This document shows, piece after piece, positions 8,065-12,223 of a DNA stretch of 12,223 bases. The translations under genes and the position numbers were made by a program. The notes under the pieces were generated by a model, which was given only the letters and a program-made list of their open reading frames with translations, made no database searches and was not told where the DNA came from. The stretch's first letter is position 1, and the number at the start of each line of letters is the position of its first letter. This stretch comes from Candidatus Cloacimonadota bacterium (lineage in GTDB: Bacteria > Cloacimonadota > Cloacimonadia > JGIOTU-2), in contig JACNJG010000057.1 in the NCBI GenBank assembly GCA_014382685.1, forward strand, positions 1 through 12,223. Direction: 5' to 3'.

Positions 8065-8781
8065 TTAAAACTTATCTACGAGTTCACTTAGTGAATCTAC
8101 TGCGGATATGTAGGATTCAAAAAAGGTTACGAATTCTTCGCTCTTAAGTTTTAGATAACGGTTCTTTATTTTGTAAGCAGCCACAAAGGATGACAGATCG
8201 ACCTCACATAATTCTGATGCTCTTTTTATGACATCTAATGCATTTATGGGAATTTCCGAACCCTTGAAAAACAGAATGCCTTTCAGTACGGGAATGAGGG
8301 CAGAAAAGGAGTTTACAACAAGTGCGTTCAATACATTTTTTTTGTCGATGTTCTCAAGAAAAGAAGCACGAAGTAGAAGCAATTTTCCTTTTAGTTCGCG
8401 TTCTGCTTCAAGTCGAATGTGTTCCGGTTCGATCGAGATGTCTGCAAAGAAATCATCTCCTTTGAGCGTAAGATGAGAACTTTTTATTGCAAGAAATTCT
8501 ATGGGAAAGGAATCCAGCGAATCCATGATATATTCTTTAGTGAGAAAGAGAGGAGCAGTTACATTTTTCTTGCGAAGCATTTTTATGCAGCTCCTAGCTT
8601 TAATGAGATTCTGAATCGAGATATCATCAAGAATTATTGCAACATTGATGTCTGAATATTTCTCATTGAAATCATCGGTGGTCGCACTTCCGTATATGTA
8701 AAGCGATTGCAGAGAATCTTTGAAAGTATCTGTGTAACAATCAAGTATCTCTGCATATATTGTTTCAGTATTTTTGGGCAT
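8065..8781 (-). CDS. Nucleotidyltransferase-fold protein with an altered catalytic motif
   Basis: This 238-residue protein has no firm functional assignment. Residues 25-50 match the core of the polymerase-beta-like (MNT/aminoglycoside) nucleotidyltransferase fold: a strand leading to Gly31-Ser32, then an acidic loop and SDINVAII. The usual second motif is DxD; here it reads Asp44-Ile-Asn46, so one metal-binding aspartate is replaced. Glu95 in PIEFLAI is a candidate third carboxylate. Residues about 115-238 look all-helical, as in substrate-binding or HEPN-like C-terminal halves. The start ATG at 8781 has a good AAGGA overlapping the glyQ stop with 5 nt spacing, so it is clearly translated after glyQ. 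The gene occupies the place where glyS commonly follows glyQ but has no resemblance to GlyS. It may be a degenerate or regulatory nucleotidyltransferase; a toxin-antitoxin role is not supported, because no partner gene is adjacent. Confidence 0.72.
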   Translation of the reverse strand: MPKNTETIYAEILDCYTDTFKDSLQSLYIYGSATTDDFNEKYSDINVAIILDDISIQNLIKARSCIKMLRKKNVTAPLFLTKEYIMDSLDSFPIEFLAIKSSHLTLKGDDFFADISIEPEHIRLEAERELKGKLLLLRASFLENIDKKNVLNALVVNSFSALIPVLKGILFFKGSEIPINALDVIKRASELCEVDLSSFVAAYKIKNRYLKLKSEEFVTFFESYISAVDSLSELVDKF

Positions 8782-8789
8782 ATTTATCC

Positions 8790-9653
8790 TTATTTTTTGT
8801 TATTCTGATATTCGATGAATGCAGTAGCACAGGCGCGTGCAAGGTTGCGGATGCGTTTGATGTACAGCACTCTTTCAGATACACTGATCGCACCGCGCGC
8901 ATCGAGCAGATTGAATATATGCGAGCACTTCAACACATAATCATAAGCGGGATATACAAGACCGAATTCCACCTGGCGGAATACATCTTTTTCATAGCGG
9001 TCAAACTCTACAAAAAGCATCTCAACATTTGCAGCTTTGAAATTGAACTCACAGAATTGTTTTTCGCTTGCCATATAAACATCTTCATAGGTCATGGTAT
9101 CATTCCATTTGATATCCTTGAAATGATCGACCTGCTGAATGTACATAGCGATCCGCTCCAAACCATATGTGAGTTCTACAGGTACGGATTTCAGCTCGTA
9201 TCCTGCTATCTGCTGGAAATATGTGAATTGCGAAATTTCCATTCCGTCAAGCCACACTTCCCAGCCCAATCCTGCTGCACCGAGAGTTGGTGATTCCCAG
9301 TCATCTTCAACAAAACGTACATCGTGTTCCTTTATAGGAGTACCTATCGCTTCCAGACTTTTCAAATATAGTTCCTGAATATTATCTGGTGAAGGTTTGA
9401 TAATTACCTGAAACTGGTAATAATGCTGCAACCGGTTAGGATTATCGCCATAGCGTCCATCCTTCGGGCGTCTTGAGGGTTGAGTGTAAGCAATCCGTTC
9501 ATCCTTATTGGAAAGAGCCCCGAAAAAGGTGGCTGGATGAAAAGTGCCGGCGCCCATTTCTACATCATAGGGCTGGCGTATTATACAGCCCTGGGAATCC
9601 CAAAATTTCTGTAGATGGAATATTATCTGCTGAAAAGTTAATGCTTTATTCAT
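8790..9653 (-). CDS. glyQ: Glycyl-tRNA synthetase alpha subunit
   Basis: GlyQ is the catalytic chain of the alpha2-beta2 bacterial glycyl-tRNA synthetase, which forms glycyl-adenylate and charges tRNA-Gly in the cytosol with GlyS. Class II hallmarks are clear: [98 protein letters not shown] and [15 protein letters not shown]. With this start it is 287 residues, close to the usual 285-305. Ala127 stands where most relatives have Trp (GAWG). Another ATG at 9668 would add MIPST; neither has a strong Shine-Dalgarno. I prefer 9653 because the ATG overlaps the TPR gene stop by 8 nt, suited to translational coupling, and gives a family-like N-terminus. GlyS is not adjacent in this window, which is notable because the two genes are often contiguous or fused. 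Confidence 0.97.
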   Translation of the reverse strand: MNKALTFQQIIFHLQKFWDSQGCIIRQPYDVEMGAGTFHPATFFGALSNKDERIAYTQPSRRPKDGRYGDNPNRLQHYYQFQVIIKPSPDNIQELYLKSLEAIGTPIKEHDVRFVEDDWESPTLGAAGLGWEVWLDGMEISQFTYFQQIAGYELKSVPVELTYGLERIAMYIQQVDHFKDIKWNDTMTYEDVYMASEKQFCEFNFKAANVEMLFVEFDRYEKDVFRQVEFGLVYPAYDYVLKCSHIFNLLDARGAISVSERVLYIKRIRNLARACATAFIEYQNNKK

Positions 9654-11274
9654 CGTAGAAGGGATCATGTTTTGTTTCTTCGATAAGCTTGCTTACCAGC
9701 TGGATCTTATCCTTCAAGCGCTCCTGCATGAAATAATCGGAAGTCAATGTATTTGCTTTCTCGTAATATGCTTTTGCAGATTTAAAATAAGCATTTGATT
9801 TCTTTTTATTTTCGCCACGCAATTTGTGATTTTTATCATATTCTGCGCTGAATTCCGGGTTCTTTGCCTTTTCATCATAATTGATAAAAAGCTGATAGTG
9901 CTGGTATCCACGCTCATTATCAATCTCACCAAGAATGAGATAGGGTTCGGGAAGTCCTGGCGCGATCTCCGCTGATTTTTGTGCAAACTGAACTGCCTTA
10001 TCATACTCCTTCATCTGACGGTAAACATCGGCAATTCGGTTATACCCGATCTCAGAATCAGGCATGAGTTTGATATATTTGTTCAATGCATCGAGGGCTT
10101 CTGTGAAATCCTGTTGAGTGACATAAATGGCAGCAAGATTCAGATAAGGAGCAGTGGAATTGGGATTTTTCTCGATTATCTCAATGTTCTGCTGAATAGC
10201 ATCGCCAATCCTGCCGGTTTTTTGATACGCAATAGCCAGTTTTTTAAGGATATCACTATCATCTACACCTGCATCGATCACTGCGCAAAGGTGAGGGATC
10301 GCATCATCATAAATACCTTCTCCAAAATAGAGAATTCCGAGTGATTGATGAGCTTTAACACAATTGGAATCAATTTCAAGCACAAGATTGTATGCATCAA
10401 CGGAACCATCAAAATTATCGGTCATATTGCATATTTCGCCAATGCAGAGCATGTAATCAATGTTACCTTCTTCAAGTTCTGCAAGTTGTTGGTAGGTCTC
10501 CGATGCGAGCTCATAATCTTCGATCATTTTATATGACCAGGCAAGTCCTTCAAGAACTATGATATAGTTTGGATCGATCTCGAGTGCTTTGTCATAATAT
10601 TCGATCGCAGTGGTGTAATCTCCTTCCAATGCACTGATGTAAGCAAGGTAGAGATAAGCTTCCTTTTCGTTTGGATTGAGCTCAAGCACTTTTTTAAACG
10701 ATTTTTTCGCATCAGGATATTGCTCCGAATTAAAGAAATTCATAGCGATTTCCATAGCTTTAGTTTCTGCAGAACCGCACATTTCAATAGCCATATCAAT
10801 GACTTTTTGGGCAGCTTTCAGACGCTCTTCTTTTTTCTTCTCGACCTTCATCTGCTCATATTTGATCTCATTGGTCTCTACATCAAAAATGAATACTCTG
10901 AGATTGTAGAGCGTGGATTCTATCTGGGAAATATTTCCCCAGATATTGATTTTGGAATCGACCTTTTGTGCCAGCTCGGTAACGATGGTTTGATCAAGTT
11001 CCTCGATCTTAATTTTCCCAAGAGCTTTATCAACATCTTTCTCGGATACCATTATGATACCGGGATTTTCTTTTCCTACATCCTGGAAATCAGCAGGGAG
11101 ATATTTTTTGCACATGGTGCGGCTATCAAGGTCATTGTAATGAAAGCCCCACACTGCAACGCGGACTCCTTCTTCAGGTTCATTCTTTTTGGCAACTGCT
11201 GCCGATGAACAGAAAAGGAGCTGAAGAGTGATGGAAAATACAAATACAGATAAGATGACTTTTTTTATTTTCAC
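9646..11274 (-). CDS. Exported TPR-repeat protein with TolB/CsgG-like N-terminal domain
   Basis: With the GTG start at 11274 this is a 542-residue protein. It opens with a basic stretch and a hydrophobic signal sequence, with a probable cut after SSAAVA near residue 28. The cysteine in LLFC has Phe before it and so does not make a good lipobox. Residues about 36-140 look like the alpha/beta domain shared by TolB N-termini and CsgG-like envelope proteins (VRVAVWGF, then [11 protein letters not shown], then INIWGNI). About eight TPR units fill residues 170-450; clear examples contain [15 protein letters not shown] and [14 protein letters not shown] lysine-rich linker and a helical tail follow. 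It probably works as a periplasmic scaffold for protein complexes; no enzyme activity is suggested. An in-frame ATG at 11289 precedes the GTG, but a perfect AGGAGG lies between them, so the GTG is more likely. It is the first gene of the apparent operon and its stop overlaps glyQ. Confidence 0.85.
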   Translation of the reverse strand: MKIKKVILSVFVFSITLQLLFCSSAAVAKKNEPEEGVRVAVWGFHYNDLDSRTMCKKYLPADFQDVGKENPGIIMVSEKDVDKALGKIKIEELDQTIVTELAQKVDSKINIWGNISQIESTLYNLRVFIFDVETNEIKYEQMKVEKKKEERLKAAQKVIDMAIEMCGSAETKAMEIAMNFFNSEQYPDAKKSFKKVLELNPNEKEAYLYLAYISALEGDYTTAIEYYDKALEIDPNYIIVLEGLAWSYKMIEDYELASETYQQLAELEEGNIDYMLCIGEICNMTDNFDGSVDAYNLVLEIDSNCVKAHQSLGILYFGEGIYDDAIPHLCAVIDAGVDDSDILKKLAIAYQKTGRIGDAIQQNIEIIEKNPNSTAPYLNLAAIYVTQQDFTEALDALNKYIKLMPDSEIGYNRIADVYRQMKEYDKAVQFAQKSAEIAPGLPEPYLILGEIDNERGYQHYQLFINYDEKAKNPEFSAEYDKNHKLRGENKKKSNAYFKSAKAYYEKANTLTSDYFMQERLKDKIQLVSKLIEETKHDPFYDE

Positions 11275-11278
11275 CTTT

Positions 11279-11284
11279 CCTCCT
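11279..11284 (-). promoter_or_regulatory. Strong Shine-Dalgarno AGGAGG deciding a GTG start
   Basis: The minus strand reads AGGAGG, then AAAG, then GTG AAA ATA. The ribosome site lies inside the first codons of the alternative ATG frame (start at 11289), which argues that the ATG is not used and that translation begins at GTG 11274. The resulting N-terminus, Met-Lys-Ile-Lys-Lys plus a hydrophobic run, is a more typical signal peptide than [10 protein letters not shown]. Confidence 0.75.
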
Positions 11285-11304
11285 GACATGCATATATTTT
11301 ATTT

Positions 11305-11331
11305 ATTATATTTATAAAAATATTTGTTAAA
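11305..11331 (-). promoter_or_regulatory. Possible sigma-70-type promoter of the TPR-glyQ operon
   Basis: On the minus strand a perfect TATAAT (11305-11310) lies 15 nt after TTTAAC (11326-11331, four of six matches to TTGACA). Transcription would start about 20-25 nt before the GTG of the TPR gene, leaving a short leader containing AGGAGG. The whole stretch is very AT-rich, so a chance match is possible, and the 15-nt spacer is shorter than ideal. No operator or riboswitch is recognisable between it and the gene. Confidence 0.33.
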
Positions 11332-11420
11332 CATTTGGAAGGTATAAATTTTTAATCAAGTAATTTATGATTTTGTTAGATTTTCTGGTAATTTATCATT
11401 TGCAATAAATAACACTCAAC
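11332..11420. other. AT-rich spacer upstream of the operon
   Basis: This stretch is strongly AT-rich and has no open frame of note. It could serve as an upstream promoter element, but nothing in it is specific enough to call. Confidence 0.4.
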
Positions 11421-11447
11421 CACGAAAAACACGAAAAGCACGAAAAT
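11421..11447. repeat. Three tandem 9-bp units, cacgaaaaN
   Basis: The sequence reads cacgaaaaa, cacgaaaag, cacgaaaat in direct succession. This motif is familiar to me as a recurring intergenic remnant in uncultured bacterial genomes (recollection, not checked). No gene is linked to it here. Confidence 0.8.
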
Positions 11448-11465
11448 GAAATCTAAACCTTGAAA

Positions 11466-11503
11466 CCTTGCGAATGGTTGCAAGCCCTTGCAATGGTTGG
11501 CAA
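11466..11503. repeat. Imperfect 18-19-bp direct repeat, each unit also a small hairpin
   Basis: Unit one (11466-11484) is ccttgcgaatggttgcaag and unit two (11486-11503) is ccttgcaatggttggcaa. They differ by one deleted base and one inserted base. In the first, CTTGC and GCAAG can pair around GAATGGTT; the second keeps a shorter TTGC/GCAA version. Function is unknown. Confidence 0.7.
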
Positions 11504-11582
11504 TCCGCACATTGATTCAGACAATAAAATTAAAAAAATCAAAGGAATTGTAAGTTACTCCCAAATGTTAGCATAGACAAAA

Positions 11583-11611
11583 TCTGGATTCCCATTTTCA
11601 CAGAAATGACA
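11583..11611. repeat. Degenerate TGGATTCC-type palindromic spacer repeat, copy 1
   Basis: This is tctggattccc, a short middle, then gaaatgaca. It looks like a decayed palindrome of the common spacer type in which GGATTCCC faces GGGAATGA. A related module at 12112-12158 precedes the second copy of the structured repeat in the same orientation. Confidence 0.5.
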
Positions 11612-11621
11612 GACTTTCTTA

Positions 11622-11691
11622 TTTGGAGTTGACGACTCTGTCGTCTTGTAATAATACATCAGCAGCATCGAGACGCTCGATGCACTCCAAA
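11622..11691. repeat. Structured 70-bp repeat, complete copy (closed multi-arm fold)
   Basis: The ends TTTGGAGT (11622-11629) and ACTCCAAA (11684-11691) are perfect inverted repeats of 8 bp. Inside are GACGAC-TCT-GTCGTC (11631-11645, 6-bp stem, 3-nt loop), TGTA-ATAA-TACA (11647-11658, 4-bp stem) and GCATCGAG-ACG-CTCGATGC (11665-11683, 8-bp stem, 3-nt loop) directly abutting the closing stem. Either strand could fold into a three- or four-way junction. The first 54 bases recur at 12170-12223. No T-tract follows on either strand, so it is not an ordinary terminator. It is most likely a dispersed non-coding repeat or a non-autonomous mobile sequence. Confidence 0.8.
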
Positions 11692-11710
11692 AAAAACTAC
11701 TCCGAACAGA

Positions 11711-11738
11711 CTTGCTTCGTGGCGAAGTATGAAGCGAG
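11711..11738. repeat. Inverted repeat CTTGCTTC / GAAGCGAG
   Basis: The arms at 11711-11718 and 11731-11738 form an 8-bp stem with one wobble pair; an alternative inner stem is CTTCG-TGG-CGAAG. It is one of several GCGAAG-rich palindromes in this spacer and has no adjacent T-tract. Confidence 0.55.
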
Positions 11739-11780
11739 GATGTGCAATAATGCCAAATAACTTCCCAAAATGACAGGTGG

Positions 11781-11810
11781 CTTTGCGAAAGTTGTCTTCC
11801 TTTCGCAAAG
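11781..11810. repeat. Perfect 11-bp inverted repeat CTTTGCGAAAG / CTTTCGCAAAG
   Basis: The arms (11781-11791 and 11800-11810) are exactly complementary around the 8-nt loop TTGTCTTC. Each arm is itself nearly palindromic, so a cruciform or a protein-binding dyad is possible. A terminator is unlikely because neither side has a T-tract. Confidence 0.75.
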
Positions 11811-11991
11811 TTAAAACACAATAATAGAATTCTGCGGCTGATTAATGGTAATCAATCCCACATTTCCATAAATGTTTAAAAAAAAGAATTGTCATCAACC
11901 AGCTAGCTGAACTAAGTGCCGTCTGCCACGGTATAGTACTTTTTCGGGACAAATACGTGAAGGATCTCCCTGAAAGATAGTTTAATGTTTT

Positions 11992-12047
11992 TGCGAGATT
12001 CTTCGCGGAGTTTATACTGAGCGAAGCGAATGTGCTCCAGAATGACA
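11992..12047. repeat. GCGAAG-type palindromic spacer repeat
   Basis: Nested arms ATTCT (11998-12002) with AGAAT (12039-12043), and TTCGC (12002-12006) with GCGAA (12021-12025), give a palindromic layout. It resembles the family whose intact form is a short GATTCTTCGC...GCGAAG...AGAATGACA unit; here the centre seems expanded or decayed. Similarity to that family is from memory. Confidence 0.45.
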
Positions 12048-12091
12048 ATCCATGTTTGGAAAATTCCTTTTCAAGCCGTTTTTTATAAGGG

Positions 12092-12158
12092 GTCATTCCC
12101 ACGAATAAAATTCTGGATTCCTGACACCCAATCAAGTTGGACACGGTCGGGAATGATA
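12092..12158. repeat. TGGATTCC-type palindromic spacer repeat, copy 2
   Basis: GTCATTCCC (12092-12100) faces GGGAATGAT (12149-12157), eight of nine bases complementary. Between them lies tctggattcc (12112-12121) and a small CCAA/TTGG hairpin. It stands about 11 bp before the second structured repeat, as copy 1 stands about 10 bp before the first. Confidence 0.5.
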
Positions 12159-12169
12159 ACCATTTATCA

Positions 12170-12223
12170 TTTGGAGTAGCCAACTCTGTCGTCTTGTAAT
12201 AATACATCAGCGGCATTGAGACG
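12170..12223. repeat. Structured repeat, second copy cut by the window edge
   Basis: Compared with 11621-11675 the 55 bases 12169-12223 differ at five positions, with a 29-bp perfect core (actctgtcgtc through aatacatcagc). The left closing arm TTTGGAGT and the TGTA/TACA stem are intact. The GACGAC arm has two mismatches (GCCAAC). The distal arm reads GCATTGAG and its partner lies outside the window. Confidence 0.8.

Larger units (their letters stand above)
11692..12169. other. Gene-poor spacer between the two structured repeats
   Basis: No credible gene is present. Open frames here run through repeats, lack ribosome sites and have no family resemblance. Besides the repeats listed separately there is a perfect 10-bp palindrome CAGCTAGCTG (11900-11909). 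Confidence 0.6.

Noticed and set aside
10720..11208. 162-codon plus-strand open frame
   Set aside because: It is antisense to the TPR protein gene, with no motif or ribosome site. Similar long antisense frames elsewhere in the window were rejected for the same reason.
11555..11821. Open frame of 88 codons on the minus strand
   Set aside because: It runs through the structured repeat and both GCGAAG-type palindromes, has no ribosome site and no domain resemblance. Its shared stretch with the next frame comes from the repeated DNA itself.
11852..11980. Plus-strand frame of about 43 codons ending at a TAG near 11980, with a protein-like look
   Set aside because: It has no start codon with a ribosome site, ends abruptly and continues into repeat DNA. 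I could not distinguish it from translated repeat, so it is not annotated.
11842..12216. Open frame of 124 codons on the minus strand beginning in the second repeat copy
   Set aside because: The N-terminus is the translated repeat and the rest crosses the palindromic modules. Composition looks non-coding and no family is recognisable.
11400..12223. CRISPR array or transposase remnant in the repeat-rich spacer
   Set aside because: The repeats are not regularly spaced with unique spacers, and no transposase motif can be read in any frame.

Overview
The window is AT-rich chromosomal DNA from a Gram-negative-type bacterium. Every protein gene I can support, and the single tRNA gene, lie on the minus strand. 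Evidence for a Gram-negative cell plan is a large exported SurA/PpiD-like peptidyl-prolyl isomerase and an exported TPR protein, both with cleavable signal peptides. The organism also has a bacterial two-subunit-type glycyl-tRNA synthetase alpha chain and the DXP-dependent vitamin B6 enzyme PdxA. The spacer repeats remind me of those in uncultured FCB-group or Cloacimonadota-like genomes. That is recollection, so I treat the taxonomy as a weak inference.

Layout, in direction of transcription (right to left). (1) 12223-11275: a spacer of about 950 bp without a credible gene. It is packed with small inverted and direct repeats, including a roughly 70 bp element that folds on paper into a closed multi-arm structure, plus most of a second copy at the window edge. 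It ends in an AT-rich stretch with a possible promoter. (2) 11274-9646: exported protein with a TolB/CsgG-like N-terminal domain and about eight TPRs. (3) glyQ, overlapping the TPR gene end. (4) A nucleotidyltransferase-fold protein with an altered catalytic motif, sitting where glyS would commonly be. (5) An HI0933/YhiN-family flavoprotein, a PHP-domain phosphoesterase and a glyoxalase-II-like metallo-beta-lactamase protein, each overlapping the next. (6) guaA (GMP synthase), 3 nt further on. (7) A 947-residue periplasmic prolyl isomerase, 6 nt after guaA. (8) tRNA-Phe(GAA). (9) The first 254 codons of pdxA, running off the left edge.

Spacings from the TPR gene to the prolyl isomerase gene are overlaps or 3-57 nt, so genes 2-7 look like one long transcription unit; the tRNA and pdxA could be read through from it. 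The unit mixes cell-envelope biogenesis (TPR protein, prolyl isomerase), translation (GlyQ, tRNA-Phe) and nucleotide/cofactor metabolism (GuaA, PHP, PdxA). I see no single pathway and read it as a housekeeping cluster. I see no CRISPR array, intact transposase or phage gene. The most unusual material is the structured repeat in the right-hand spacer; next come glyQ without an adjacent glyS and the tRNA/U-tract/pdxA junction.
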